A stretch of 64,000 bases of DNA from positions 620,001 to 684,000 of the forward strand of contig NC_013853.1 in assembly GCF_000027165.1 (NCBI RefSeq), given 5' to 3'. Below, piece by piece: positions 9,873-18,507 of the stretch. Position numbers and translations under genes: made by a program. Under the pieces are notes generated by a model. It saw nothing but the letters and a program-made list of their open reading frames with translations. It made no database searches and had not been told where the DNA came from. This DNA comes from Streptococcus mitis B6. GTDB lineage: Bacteria > Bacillota > Bacilli > Lactobacillales > Streptococcaceae. Position 1 is the stretch's first letter. Each line of letters opens with the position of its first letter.

Positions 9873-9878
9873 GTTTCT

Positions 9879-9887
9879 ATTATATCA
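9879..9887 (-). promoter_or_regulatory. murT extended -10, leaderless type
   Basis: TGATATAAT on the minus strand with no convincing -35. The ATG begins 7 nt after the last T, where the transcript is expected to start. Confidence 0.55.
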
Positions 9888-9926
9888 TAAAAGAAGGAAA
9901 AGACAGATTTGAGGTTCCGCAGAAGT

Positions 9927-9950
9927 AAAAACAGCCCCAAGAGGGCTGTT
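9927..9950 (-). terminator. terminator of the RclA-like gene
   Basis: On the minus strand ACAGCCC / GGGCTGT then TTTTTAC. It lies between the oxidoreductase stop and murT, which it insulates. Confidence 0.85.
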
Positions 9951-9969
9951 CGATACGATTAAACTCAAC

Positions 9970-11286
9970 TTAAATCGCAAACAAGTCATTCAAGTTCTCA
10001 GCCAAGGTTGGGTGAGTGAAGATTTGTTTTGTGAAGTAAGTGTAAGGAATCTTGTTGTCCATTGCAACAGTGATGATGTTGATGATTTCTTGAGAACCTT
10101 CTGAGAAGATGCTTGCTCCAAGAATTTCTTTTGTTTTAGTATTAACAACAGCTTTGAAAGCTCCTCGAAGGTCTCCGTTTACGTGACCACGAGGCATTGC
10201 TGCAACAGGAATTTCCTTAACAGCGTATGGAAGTTTCAAATCAGCTGCTTGGCTTTCAGTCAAACCGACTTGTGAAAGAGCAGGTGTGATGAACATAGTG
10301 TTTGGTACATTGAGACGGTCTTCAAGTGTGTAGCTGCCATCTCCAGCAAGGTAGCTGTATACAACACGGAAGTCATCAAGTGAAATGTAAGTAAATTGAA
10401 GGCCACCGTTGACATCTCCAACTGCAAAGACACCAGGAACGTTTGTTTGACAATGTTTGTCTACTTTAATAGCGCCACGTTCAGTTAGTTCAATATCTGT
10501 ATTTTCAAGTTGAAGTGGTTCTACATTTGGTTTGCGTCCTGTCGCGTAGAGAAGGGCATCAAAACGGTAAGTTTCATTTTCTGTTACGACAAGCACTTGG
10601 TCACCGTCATTTTTAATTTCAGTAGTACGGATGTTTTGAAGCAATTCAATACCGTCTTCTTCCATGTATTGCTTAGCAAGTGCTGCGATGGAAGGTTCCG
10701 CACGAGGTAGGAAAGTATCCAAAGCATCTAGGACTGTGACTTTGCTTCCAAGTTTGTTGTAAAGGCCAGCAAATTCAAGACCGATGTTTCCGCCACCAAG
10801 GACTCCAAGGTTTTCAGGCAATTTGTCCAAGTTTTGGATACCTGTTGAGTCAAAGACGTTCTTGCTTGTAGCAAGTCCAGGTATTGGCAAGACGTTTGAA
10901 ACAGCACCAGTGTTGATGACGATTGTTTCAGCGGTCAGTTCTTTCTTTTCATCACCAGCTTGGATTTCGATGACTTTATTTGAAAGGAAGTGAGCTTCCG
11001 CATCAAAAATATCGACACCTGTACCAGCAACAGTTGCATAGTTTTTACCGTTGAGGCGACCAGTGATAGTATTTTTTGTAGCAATCACTTCTTCAAAAGA
11101 CAAGCCTTTCTCAGCAGCAACTAGCAAAGTCTTAGTTGGGATACAACCGATGTTGATACAAGTTCCACCGTACATAGCTTTGCTACGTTCAACGAGGGCA
11201 ACTTTCTTGCCAGCTGAAGCCAATTTACCAGCTAGTGTTTTACCAGCTTTACCAAATCCGATAACGATTAAATCATAAGTTAACAT
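9970..11286 (-). CDS. RclA-like FAD-dependent pyridine nucleotide-disulfide oxidoreductase
   Basis: 438 residues. The N-terminal FAD site starts IGFGKAGKT, the redox-active pair C43/C48 sits in GGTCINIGCIPTK, an NAD(P)-binding motif GGGNIGLEFAG is central, and the C-terminal dimer domain ends FTHPTLAE with the catalytic His-Glu. As I recall it, the N-terminus is strikingly like E. coli RclA, a flavoenzyme linked to hypochlorous acid and copper stress. It is not linked to lipoyl-dehydrogenase complex genes, so a true Lpd role is unlikely. Monocistronic with its own terminator. Confidence 0.9.
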   Translation of the reverse strand: MLTYDLIVIGFGKAGKTLAGKLASAGKKVALVERSKAMYGGTCINIGCIPTKTLLVAAEKGLSFEEVIATKNTITGRLNGKNYATVAGTGVDIFDAEAHFLSNKVIEIQAGDEKKELTAETIVINTGAVSNVLPIPGLATSKNVFDSTGIQNLDKLPENLGVLGGGNIGLEFAGLYNKLGSKVTVLDALDTFLPRAEPSIAALAKQYMEEDGIELLQNIRTTEIKNDGDQVLVVTENETYRFDALLYATGRKPNVEPLQLENTDIELTERGAIKVDKHCQTNVPGVFAVGDVNGGLQFTYISLDDFRVVYSYLAGDGSYTLEDRLNVPNTMFITPALSQVGLTESQAADLKLPYAVKEIPVAAMPRGHVNGDLRGAFKAVVNTKTKEILGASIFSEGSQEIINIITVAMDNKIPYTYFTKQIFTHPTLAENLNDLFAI

Positions 11287-11450
11287 TTAGAGTTCCTCCT
11301 ATTTCGAATTTCATTCTAGCACAAGAAAAAAACTTTTGCACAATTCTGCTACGCTTTAAAAAAGTTAATGAAATAGTGGAAATTTTAGCTTCATTTTCTA
11401 AGGAAAGATGTCAGAAAATAGAGAATTATCAAAAAATTCCGTAAATACAC

Positions 11451-11487
11451 TTGTCTTTATCGTAATTTTATGTTATATTATCTAACA
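11451..11487 (+). promoter_or_regulatory. amt promoter with overlapping GlnR box
   Basis: TTGTCT, 17 bp, TATATT. The -10 is covered by TGTTA-N7-TAACA (11471-11487), an exact match to the GlnR/TnrA consensus TGTNA-N7-TNACA, so GlnR should repress when nitrogen is ample. Confidence 0.7.
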
Positions 11488-11516
11488 CAAAATAAATTAT
11501 GAATTGGAGTGGTTTC

Positions 11517-12752
11517 ATGGATACAGGTAGTAGTGCCTTTATATTGATTTGTTCAGCCATGGTTTGTTTGATGACACCGGCCTTGGCCTTCTTCTATGGT
11601 GGGCTCGGACGTCGTAAGAATGTTATCAATACCATGATGATGTCTGTTCTTCCCTTAGCTATAGCTTCTCTCTTGTGGATTGTTGCTGGCTACTCGCTTT
11701 CTTTTGGCGGTCATGGGAATTTCTTCGGTAATTTTAGTCACCTTTTTTTAAATGGTGTGTCTGAAACGGCCTCAAGCCGTGGTCTAACCATTCCTGATAT
11801 GCTGTTTGCTGCTTTCCAGATGATGTTTTCAATTATCTGTGTGGCGATTTTGACGGGTTCAGTGGTAGGAAGGATGCGCTTTACACCTTTAGCCATCTTT
11901 GTTGTCTTTTGGTTACTTCTTGTCTACTATCCATTTGCACATATGGTTTGGGACGAAGGGCTCCTTGCTAAATGGGGGACAATTGACTTCGCAGGTGGTG
12001 ATGTGGTTCATATTACCTCGGGTGTATCGGCATTGGTTCTGGCCATCGTTGTTGGTAAACGTCGTGATTTTGGCATTTTAGAACACCGTCCTCATAATGT
12101 TCCTTTTGTCCTATTGGGAGCGGGTCTCTTATGGTTTGGTTGGTTTGGTTTCAATGCAGGATCAGCCTTGGCTGCTAATGGCTTGGCAGTTCACGCGCTA
12201 GTAACCACCCATGTTTCAGCAGCTGCATCCATGTTTTCATGGCTAGCTCTTGAAAAATATGTGACAGGTCATCCCTCTTTGGTCGGTGGTTCGACTGGGT
12301 TAGTGGCCGGACTTGTTGCCATCACACCTGGAGCAGGTTTTGTTTCAATTTGGAGTGCCATTCTAATTGGTCTTATGGTTAGTCCGATTTGTTTCTATGC
12401 TATTTCAGTCTTGAAGAAGCATTTTGCCTATGATGATGCTTTGGATGCTTTTGGTTGCCATGGTGTCGGAGGCATCTTTGGTGGTTTGGCTACTGCGATT
12501 TTTACGACACCAGATTTAGCCCTAGATAAGGCCAATATTGGCTTAATTTATGGAAAGGCCCATCTGTTTATTGTGACCATCTTGGCTATTATCTTTACAG
12601 CTATTTGGTCGGCTCTTGTGACCTATGGTATTATTAAAGTAATTGCTCATTATATGCCTTTACGTGTTAGTGACCGTGATGAGGCTATTGGTCTTGATGA
12701 CTGTGAACACAAGGAAACAGCCTACCCAACCTTTATGGGTATGGATTCGTAG
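11517..12752 (+). CDS. amt: ammonium transporter, Amt family
   Basis: Membrane channel for ammonium/ammonia, 411 residues from [10 protein letters not shown] with 11 helices. The pore histidine pair is present in VVHITSG and FGCHGVGG. An ATG six codons upstream lacks an SD, whereas GGAG sits 7 nt before the chosen start. It lies 10 bp before glnK, the usual Amt-PII pairing in which PII plugs the channel. The promoter is overlaid by a GlnR box. Confidence 0.95.
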   Translation: MDTGSSAFILICSAMVCLMTPALAFFYGGLGRRKNVINTMMMSVLPLAIASLLWIVAGYSLSFGGHGNFFGNFSHLFLNGVSETASSRGLTIPDMLFAAFQMMFSIICVAILTGSVVGRMRFTPLAIFVVFWLLLVYYPFAHMVWDEGLLAKWGTIDFAGGDVVHITSGVSALVLAIVVGKRRDFGILEHRPHNVPFVLLGAGLLWFGWFGFNAGSALAANGLAVHALVTTHVSAAASMFSWLALEKYVTGHPSLVGGSTGLVAGLVAITPGAGFVSIWSAILIGLMVSPICFYAISVLKKHFAYDDALDAFGCHGVGGIFGGLATAIFTTPDLALDKANIGLIYGKAHLFIVTILAIIFTAIWSALVTYGIIKVIAHYMPLRVSDRDEAIGLDDCEHKETAYPTFMGMDS

Positions 12753-12762
12753 GAGGATACTG

Positions 12763-13104
12763 ATGAAAAAAATAGAAGCGATTATTCGTTCGGATAAATT
12801 GGAAGATTTGAAAAATGCCTTGACTGGTAGTGGTTTGGCCAAAGGGATGACTGTGATGCAAGTACTAGGATACGGTAATCAACGTGGCTTTGCAGAGTTT
12901 GTTCGTGGACAGCGCATTGTTCCCACCTTATTAGCTAAGGTTAAGGTTGAAATTGTAGTTAAGGATATGGCAGTTGACGAAGTTGTTGATGCCATTCGGA
13001 GCGCCGTGGCGACAGGAGAAGTTGGTGATGGGAAGATTTTTATTGTTCCTATTGATGATGTTGTCCGCATTCGTACTGGTGAACGTGGTGGAGACGCTAT
13101 TTAA
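12763..13104 (+). CDS. glnK: nitrogen regulatory PII protein
   Basis: 113-residue PII signal protein that binds ATP/ADP and 2-oxoglutarate and gates the adjacent Amt. The C-terminal signature [25 protein letters not shown] is intact (shown in part: [11 protein letters not shown] and VRIRTGE). The T-loop reads [11 protein letters not shown]; the position matching the uridylylated Tyr51 of E. coli GlnB is isoleucine, so control is by ligand and not uridylylation, as in other Firmicutes. A perfect AGGAGG SD precedes the ATG. Confidence 0.96.
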   Translation: MKKIEAIIRSDKLEDLKNALTGSGLAKGMTVMQVLGYGNQRGFAEFVRGQRIVPTLLAKVKVEIVVKDMAVDEVVDAIRSAVATGEVGDGKIFIVPIDDVVRIRTGERGGDAI

Positions 13105-13113
13105 TATAATGAA

Positions 13114-13143
13114 GGCTTAAACCAGTTGGTTTGGGTCTTTTTT
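13114..13143 (+). terminator. terminator after amt-glnK
   Basis: GGCTTAAACC / GGTTTGGGTC with G:U pairs, followed by six T. Confidence 0.8.
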
Positions 13144-13174
13144 AGTGAATTTTGATATACTTAGAGGAGTTAGT

Positions 13175-13237
13175 ATGATTGAGGGGGTGACCGATTGGCG
13201 AAAGGAAAAAAGAAAAGCAAGTCGAAAGCTAGACTGA
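13175..13237 (+). CDS. possible 20-codon leader peptide upstream of cshA
   Basis: ATG-initiated, starting MIEGVTDWRKEK, preceded by AGAGGAG at 5-nt spacing, which is a good SD. It is highly basic and overlaps, in another frame, a second small frame with its own SD. It could be a leader peptide coupled to that frame, or spurious. No homologue is recognised. Confidence 0.25.
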   Translation: MIEGVTDWRKEKRKASRKLD

Positions 13238-13314
13238 AAGTTCTAAGGAAAATCGTTCACATGACTTTATCGACGGATTTAACTATCTTTTGCTCTGGTC
13301 TTGTGTTATACTAG
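13195..13314 (+). CDS. possible 39-residue small basic protein, TTG start
   Basis: Begins at TTG after GAGGGGGTGA (good SD, about 5 nt). The N-terminal half is lysine/arginine-rich (AKGKKKSKSKARLK) and the end is hydrophobic (about DLTIFCSGLVLY). It stops inside the next promoter. A short basic protein with a hydrophobic tail is plausible, but no family is recognised and codon evidence is thin. Confidence 0.35.
   Translation: MAKGKKKSKSKARLKVLRKIVHMTLSTDLTIFCSGLVLY
13304..13312 (+). promoter_or_regulatory. extended -10 of the cshA transcript
   Basis: TGTTATACT (TGn plus TATACT) with a weak -35. A start about 7 nt downstream gives a leader of roughly 140 nt before the GTG. Confidence 0.45.
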
Positions 13315-13319
13315 ATAGG

Positions 13320-13461
13320 TTGCAAAGAAAACAGTACTTTTCTTTTGTGGAAAAGAAGCAACACGATTTTGTATCCAGTATATGAAAGTACGTCATAAAA
13401 AGAAAAGTATAAACTAAGCCCTATAGGGTGGCTTCGCACCACCTTTAGAAAGAAGAATAAC
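13320..13461 (+). ncRNA. structured 5' leader of cshA
   Basis: About 140 nt of untranslated leader. AGTACTTTTCTTTT near its start is complementary to AAAAGAAAAGTA about 70 nt later, and GGTGGCTTCGCACCACC forms a compact hairpin near the end. Long leaders with self-complementary arms are usual for cold-responsive RNA helicase genes; a regulatory fold is inferred and no known family is recognised. Confidence 0.4.
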
Positions 13462-15027
13462 GTGAAATTTAATAAATTAAACTTGTCTGCTGATTTGCTA
13501 GCAGAGATTGAAAAAGCTGGTTTTGTAGAAGCTAGTCCAATCCAAGAACAAACTATTCCCTTGGCCCTTGAAGGCAAGGACGTGATCGGTCAAGCTCAGA
13601 CTGGTACAGGAAAAACTGCAGCCTTCGGCTTGCCTACCCTTGAAAAAATCCGTACAGAAGAAGCGACCATTCAAGCCTTGGTCATCGCTCCAACTCGTGA
13701 ACTCGCTGTCCAAAGTCAAGAAGAACTCTTCCGCTTTGGTCGCAGTAAGGGAGTCAAGGTTCGCTCAGTATATGGTGGATCAAGCATTGAAAAACAAATT
13801 AAGGCTCTTAAATCTGGTGCCCATATCGTGGTGGGAACACCTGGTCGCCTTTTGGACTTGATTAAACGCAAGGCCTTGAAATTACAAGATATTGGAACTC
13901 TTATCCTTGACGAAGCGGATGAAATGCTCAACATGGGCTTCCTTGAAGACATTGAAGCTATCATTTCTCGTGTTCCTGAAAGCCGTCAAACCTTACTTTT
14001 CTCAGCAACTATGCCAGATGCCATCAAACGTATTGGTGTTCAATTTATGAAAGAACCGGAGCATGTCAAGATTGCGGCTAAGGAATTGACAACAGAATTG
14101 GTTGACCAGTACTATATCCGAGTTAAGGAACAAGAAAAATTTGATACCATGACTCGTCTTATGGATGTGGAACAACCAGAACTTGCTATCGTATTTGGTC
14201 GTACAAAACGCCGTGTGGATGAATTGACTCGTGGTCTGAAAATCCGTGGCTTCCGTGCAGAAGGAATTCATGGAGACCTAGACCAAAACAAACGTCTTCG
14301 TGTCCTTCGTGACTTTAAAAATGGCAATCTTGATGTTTTGGTTGCGACAGATGTTGCAGCGCGTGGGTTGGATATTTCAGGTGTGACCCATGTCTATAAC
14401 TACGATATCCCACAAGATCCTGAAAGTTATGTTCACCGTATCGGTCGTACAGGTCGTGCTGGTAAGTCAGGTCAGTCGATTACTTTTGTATCACCAAATG
14501 AAATGGGCTACCTCCAAATTATTGAAAACTTGACTAAGAAACGCATGAAAGGTCTCAAACCTGCAAGTGCAGAAGAAGCCTTCCAAGCTAAAAAACAGGT
14601 AGCTCTTAAGAAAATTGAACGTGATTTTGCAGATGAGACTATCCGTAGTAACTTTGAGAAATTTGGCAAGGATGCTCGTAAGCTAGCTGCTGAATTTACT
14701 CCAGAAGAATTGGCCATGTATATCTTGAGTCTGACTGTTCAAGATCCGGATAGCCTTCCAGAAGTGGAGATTGCGCGTGAAAAACCACTGCCATTTAAAC
14801 CATCAGGTAATGGCTTCGGTGGTAAAGGTAAGGGAGGTCGTCGTGGAGATGACCGTCGTGATCGCGAACGACGTGGCAATGGTCGCCGAGATGATTTTAA
14901 AAAAGGCAGTCGTGGAAACGAACGTTTTGATAAGGAAAAACGTTACCGTAAGGATAATAAAAAACCACGCAATACTTCAAGCGAAAAGAAAACAGGCTTT
15001 GTTATTCGTAACAAGGGCGATAAATAA
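13462..15027 (+). CDS. cshA: DEAD-box RNA helicase, CshA type
   Basis: 521 residues, GTG start with AGAAAGAAG upstream. ATP-dependent RNA unwinding in mRNA decay, ribosome assembly and cold adaptation. In order: Q motif (SPIQEQTIP), Walker A AQTGTGKT at 45-52, PTRELAVQ, LDEADEML, SAT, ARGLDIS and HRIGRTGR, then a dimerisation-like region and a basic RG/RD-rich tail (about 445-500) typical of CshA-type proteins. It is alone between its structured leader and a terminator. The downstream gene is separated from it by an IS element. Confidence 0.95.
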   Translation: MKFNKLNLSADLLAEIEKAGFVEASPIQEQTIPLALEGKDVIGQAQTGTGKTAAFGLPTLEKIRTEEATIQALVIAPTRELAVQSQEELFRFGRSKGVKVRSVYGGSSIEKQIKALKSGAHIVVGTPGRLLDLIKRKALKLQDIGTLILDEADEMLNMGFLEDIEAIISRVPESRQTLLFSATMPDAIKRIGVQFMKEPEHVKIAAKELTTELVDQYYIRVKEQEKFDTMTRLMDVEQPELAIVFGRTKRRVDELTRGLKIRGFRAEGIHGDLDQNKRLRVLRDFKNGNLDVLVATDVAARGLDISGVTHVYNYDIPQDPESYVHRIGRTGRAGKSGQSITFVSPNEMGYLQIIENLTKKRMKGLKPASAEEAFQAKKQVALKKIERDFADETIRSNFEKFGKDARKLAAEFTPEELAMYILSLTVQDPDSLPEVEIAREKPLPFKPSGNGFGGKGKGGRRGDDRRDRERRGNGRRDDFKKGSRGNERFDKEKRYRKDNKKPRNTSSEKKTGFVIRNKGDK

Positions 15028-15030
15028 GAA

Positions 15031-15059
15031 AAAGCGGTTCAAAATGAATCGCTTTTTTT
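15031..15059 (+). terminator. terminator after cshA
   Basis: AAGCGGTTC / GAATCGCTT with a 5-nt loop, followed by seven T. Confidence 0.85.
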
Positions 15060-15198
15060 ATATAAGGAGACCGAATGGAAAAAGAAAGATAAATAAAATA
15101 TATATATTATCTTCTTGTAATATTATAATACACAAAAATAGGGAGCTTGTCAATAGAAAAGAAGTAATTTAATTAAAAATATTCTTGTTTTTTCAAAT
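15060..15198 (+). other. gene-poor spacer with a severed translation start
   Basis: AAGGAG followed by ATG opens a frame of only five codons (MEKER) before stop. This may be the leftover 5' end of a gene lost when this junction was rearranged. The rest is AT-rich without a frame. The last 13 bp are the left copy of the IS-flanking direct repeat. Confidence 0.3.
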
Positions 15199-16741
15199 GG
15201 TAACTTCTAAAACTAACTTCCAGTTTCCCACAACCTAGCTTTTAGTATGAGAAAAACGCGTGAAATCAGTGGAAATCCGTCTTAGACTAACTTCCACTGG
15301 TTTTCTTTTTCTTGATATATAAGGGTTCAAAAGCGAAAAGACTCAGAAAAAAGTGCACGACAAATAGCCCTAAAACAGAGTCGTCTTAGAGTAAATTCCA
15401 GTTGCTAGCGTTTAGTGTGAGACTTTTCGATGGTGATAAGATGTGTAGTTAGAGGGGAAAATTCCCTTTATTTCAATAAATCAGGTGATAGGTGTGTGTC
15501 TTCTGGTTTGACAAATTGGCAACCCAGAAGAGCAGCGATGTCCTCGCCAAAGGTGAAGGTGAAGATGTCGTAAGCAGATTTTCCTTGAAACTCTTCTCGT
15601 TTCAAGGAATTGACATGGGAAATGACTAGATTGACGTCTTTCTGAGTCAGCTGGTCAAAGGAAGTGCCCTTGGGAAGAATGGCTCGCAAAACCGTATGGT
15701 TCTTCTCAATCCGCCCCTTCTGGTCAGGACGGCTAGGGTCGCAGAAGTAGAGGTGAGACTTCCCATCAATGTCTCGCTCAAGCTCCTCCACATAGGCGAA
15801 CTCAGATCCGTTGTCTGTGAGAATGACAGGGAACAGCTGATGGAACGCACACCCTCCGTCCATGACTCTTTCTTTCAAAGCTGCGAATTTAGTGGCGACT
15901 TCCAGAGCAGTCTTGTTGTCCAAAAGCAAGGCGAAGAGGAAGTTGCAGAAGGAAACGTTGAAGGTGAGCAGTAGCTTTCCACCAGGTCTGCCGATGACCG
16001 TGTCCATTTCCAACCATTTGAAGAAATCATCTGTTTCTCGTAACTCTTGGAAATCTTGATAGGTCCGCCCAATTTTCAGCTCTTTAGGAATAGCTACTTT
16101 TCTGGATTTTCTGCGTTCCTTGAACGTGACCATCCGAGGGAAATCAATGGGCTTGGCTGTCAGATAGCCCAGCTTGGCATGCCGATACACCGTAGCTTTC
16201 GACACAGGTAGGTTATGTGTCTGAATGATATGGTAGATGCTTTGTTTCTTCTGGATGCCTTGGGTTAAGACCTTGTCCATCTGATAAAAACTTTCCTTGT
16301 TTAGGGGAATTCCCTGTCTGGATTCCCTCAACATAGTCTCGTACTGCTCCTGTGCCTTTTTCGCGTAGTAAAGATAGCGGTTAAACCCACAATCCGTCCT
16401 CTTTTTTGGACAGTTGTTACAGACATAAGGAGCTTTTTTGAGAAGAGGGCAATCCGTGCAATCAGATTTGACGGATGTTGGATGCATGATGCGATTGCGC
16501 TTGATTTCCTTTGAAATCGTTGACGGGTCTTTCCCCATCTTCTCAGCGATGGAACGGAAAGTCTCCTGTTGGCTGATTCCAGTTTGGATGTCAATACGGT
16601 CTTCTAGAGTGAGATGTTTTTGTTTTTTCGTCATGAGGTGCCTCCTCACGAAAAGTCTCAGACTTAATTCTAGCATAATTCATCGTCTGAGACTAACTTC
16701 CAGTTTTGGGAGAGAGATGGAAGTTACTTTGAGAAGTTACG
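15199..16741 (-). mobile_element. IS30-family insertion sequence
   Basis: 1543 bp between two 13-bp direct repeats TGTTTTTTCAAAT (15186-15198 and 16742-16754). The terminal inverted repeats are imperfect: left GTAACTTCTAAAACTAACTT... (15200-15222) against right GTAACTTCTCAAAGTAACTT... (16740-16718, minus). Copies of a subterminal motif like AGACTAACTTCCAGT recur inside both ends. One intact transposase is carried on the minus strand. About 270 bp at the left end is non-coding. It sits between cshA and codY. Confidence 0.85.
15468..16634 (-). CDS. IS30-family transposase
   Basis: 388 residues from MTKKQKHLTLED, chosen because GAGGAGG lies upstream on the minus strand. An N-terminal IS30-type HTH (IAEKMGKDPSTISKEIKRN) is followed by a cysteine-rich segment and an integrase-core domain. 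The DDE triad is visible: D in LEMDTVIG, D in ILTDNGSEF, E in GRIEKNHTVLR. Length and motifs are complete, so the enzyme may be active. It is transcribed away from codY. Confidence 0.93.
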   Translation of the reverse strand: MTKKQKHLTLEDRIDIQTGISQQETFRSIAEKMGKDPSTISKEIKRNRIMHPTSVKSDCTDCPLLKKAPYVCNNCPKKRTDCGFNRYLYYAKKAQEQYETMLRESRQGIPLNKESFYQMDKVLTQGIQKKQSIYHIIQTHNLPVSKATVYRHAKLGYLTAKPIDFPRMVTFKERRKSRKVAIPKELKIGRTYQDFQELRETDDFFKWLEMDTVIGRPGGKLLLTFNVSFCNFLFALLLDNKTALEVATKFAALKERVMDGGCAFHQLFPVILTDNGSEFAYVEELERDIDGKSHLYFCDPSRPDQKGRIEKNHTVLRAILPKGTSFDQLTQKDVNLVISHVNSLKREEFQGKSAYDIFTFTFGEDIAALLGCQFVKPEDTHLSPDLLK

Positions 16742-16769
16742 TGTTTTTTCAAATTGCAATTAAATAAGC

Positions 16770-16814
16770 AATTTTCAGATAATTATTGAAAATTCAAGCT
16801 GTTTATGTTATAAT
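16770..16814 (+). promoter_or_regulatory. codY promoter with adjoining CodY box
   Basis: AATTTTCAGATAATT (16770-16784) matches the CodY consensus AATTTTCWGAAAATT at 14 of 15 positions. TTGAAA follows 1 bp later, then a 17-bp spacer and TATAAT with TGT in front. The layout predicts autorepression. Confidence 0.75.
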
Positions 16815-16840
16815 GGTAGCGATTAAACTCGAGGTGAAAA

Positions 16841-17629
16841 ATGGCAAATTTATTAGAAAAAACTAGAAAAATTACTTCTATCTTGAAGCGCTCGGAGGAG
16901 CAGTTACAGGAAGAACTTCCCTACAATGCGATTACCCGTCAATTGGCGGATATTATTGACTGTAATGCTTGTATTGTTAACAGCAAGGGTCGTCTTCTTG
17001 GCTATTTTATGCGTTATAAAACCAATACAGATCGTGTAGAGCAATTCTTCCAAACTAAGATTTTCCCGGATGACTATGTACAGGGAGCGAACATGATTTA
17101 CGATACAGAAGCCAATCTGACAGTTGATCATGATTTGAGTATTTTTCCTGTAGAGAGTCGTGCCGACTTTCCAGACGGTTTGACGACTATTGCACCGATT
17201 CATGTATCAGGGATTCGCCTTGGTTCTTTGATTATTTGGCGCAATGATAAAAAATTCGAAGACGAGGATTTGATTCTTGTTGAGATTGCCAGTACCGTTG
17301 TTGGGATTCAACTCCTTAATTTCCAACGTGAAGAAGATGAGAAAAATATTCGCCGCCGTACTGCTGTTACCATGGCGGTTAATACCCTTTCTTACTCCGA
17401 ACTTCGTGCTGTTTCAGCCATTTTAGGGGAATTAAATGGAAATGAAGGGCAGTTGACTGCGTCAGTGATTGCAGATCGTATCGGAATCACTCGCTCTGTG
17501 ATTGTCAATGCCCTACGTAAACTTGAGTCTGCAGGGATTATTGAAAGTCGCTCACTTGGAATGAAGGGAACCTATCTTAAGGTCTTGATTTCAGATATTT
17601 TTGAAGAAGTGAAGAAAAGAGATTACTAA
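16841..17629 (+). CDS. codY: GTP/branched-chain amino acid-sensing repressor CodY
   Basis: 262 residues. An N-terminal GAF domain (about 1-155) senses branched-chain amino acids and the C-terminal winged HTH (about 200-245, with [20 protein letters not shown]) binds DNA. It represses amino-acid uptake and nitrogen genes in rich conditions. SD GAGGTGA precedes the ATG. Its stop overlaps the pncA start (TAATG), so the two are translated together. An IS30 element ends about 100 bp upstream without touching the promoter. Confidence 0.97.
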   Translation: MANLLEKTRKITSILKRSEEQLQEELPYNAITRQLADIIDCNACIVNSKGRLLGYFMRYKTNTDRVEQFFQTKIFPDDYVQGANMIYDTEANLTVDHDLSIFPVESRADFPDGLTTIAPIHVSGIRLGSLIIWRNDKKFEDEDLILVEIASTVVGIQLLNFQREEDEKNIRRRTAVTMAVNTLSYSELRAVSAILGELNGNEGQLTASVIADRIGITRSVIVNALRKLESAGIIESRSLGMKGTYLKVLISDIFEEVKKRDY

Positions 17630-18204
17630 TGACTAAGGCTTTGATTTCGATTGATTATACAGAAGATTTTGTTGCTGATAGTGGAAAATTGACAGCAGGT
17701 GCTCCAGCTCAGGCGATTTCGGATGCCATCAGCAAGGTAACTCGATTAGCTTTTGAACGAGGAGATTACATCTTCTTTACAATAGATGCTCATGAAGAAA
17801 ACGATTGTTTCCATCCAGAAAGCAAGCTGTTTCCTCCTCACAATTTGATTGGGACTAGTGGACGGAATTTATACCGAGATTTGGGAACCTTTTATCAAGA
17901 GCATGGTTCAGACAGTCGTGTCTTTTGGATGGATAAACGCCATTACTCAGCTTTTTCAGGGACTGACCTGGATATCCGTTTGAGAGAGCGGAGAGTGTCT
18001 ACTGTTATCTTAACAGGTGTCTTGACGGATATCTGTGTCTTGCATACAGCTATAGATGCCTATAATCTAGGATATGATATCGAGATTGTTAAACCAGCTG
18101 TTGCTTCCATCTGGCCTGAAAATCATCAATTTGCCCTAGATCATTTCAAAAATACACTCGGAGCTAAGTTAGTAGATGAAAATCTAAATGAAATTTCAGA
18201 GTAA
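17629..18204 (+). CDS. pncA: nicotinamidase, isochorismatase-like hydrolase
   Basis: 191-residue cysteine hydrolase that converts nicotinamide to nicotinate for NAD salvage. Catalytic residues D9, K103 (WMDKRHYSAF) and C136 (LTDICVLHTA) are in place, as are likely metal ligands D53, H55 and H71. Overlap with codY by one base suggests shared control by CodY. Isochorismatase activity itself is unlikely. Confidence 0.94.
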   Translation: MTKALISIDYTEDFVADSGKLTAGAPAQAISDAISKVTRLAFERGDYIFFTIDAHEENDCFHPESKLFPPHNLIGTSGRNLYRDLGTFYQEHGSDSRVFWMDKRHYSAFSGTDLDIRLRERRVSTVILTGVLTDICVLHTAIDAYNLGYDIEIVKPAVASIWPENHQFALDHFKNTLGAKLVDENLNEISE

Positions 18205-18240
18205 TTTGGTAGATGAAATGAAAAAAATTGAAAAAAAGTG

Positions 18241-18269
18241 TTGACAAGCATCCTAAAAGTTGATATACT
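18241..18269 (+). promoter_or_regulatory. tRNA-Leu promoter
   Basis: Consensus TTGACA, 17 bp, TATACT with TGA extension, 16 nt before the tRNA. Confidence 0.85.
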
Positions 18270-18284
18270 AGTAAAGTAATCGAC

Positions 18285-18370
18285 GCGGGGATGGCGGAAT
18301 TGGCAGACGCGCAGGACTAAGGATCCTGTGACAGCTTTAGGTCGTGAGGGTTCAAGTCCCTCTCTCCGCA
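18285..18370 (+). tRNA. tRNA-Leu (anticodon AAG)
   Basis: 86 nt. Acceptor GCGGGGA pairs with TCTCCGC (one G:U). The anticodon loop CTAAGGA in stem CAGGA/TCCTG reads AAG; the long variable arm is typical of leucine tRNA; GGTTCAAGTCC is the T arm. CCA is not encoded. Confidence 0.95.
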
Positions 18371-18378
18371 TAGGATAA

Positions 18379-18405
18379 GGGTTAGCTTAGGCTAGCTCTT
18401 TTTTT
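18379..18405 (+). terminator. terminator after tRNA-Leu
   Basis: GGGTTAGC / GCTAGCTC stem and seven T. Confidence 0.8.
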
Positions 18406-18420
18406 CATCTAATTCAAGTA

Positions 18421-18447
18421 GAGCAAAAAATTTTTGCTCTTTTTTTA
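18421..18447 (+). terminator. second terminator after tRNA-Leu
   Basis: GAGCAAAAA / TTTTTGCTC followed by seven T. It isolates the vex operon. Confidence 0.75.
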
Positions 18448-18507
18448 TATTTCATAAACATTTCATATTTGAATTTTATAATAGTCTTACAAATATGGAG
18501 GTGACAA

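Noticed and set aside
9970..11286. Lipoamide dehydrogenase of a 2-oxoacid complex
   Set aside because: No E1/E2 genes or lipoyl domain nearby, and the N-terminus fits RclA-type flavoproteins better.
11499..11516. Upstream ATG for amt
   Set aside because: No SD before it, whereas GGAG is correctly placed for the ATG at 11517, and Amt proteins usually begin M-x-T-G.
12763..13104. Loss of PII Tyr51 as an anomaly
   Set aside because: The Ile at this place is normal for Firmicute GlnK proteins, which are not uridylylated.
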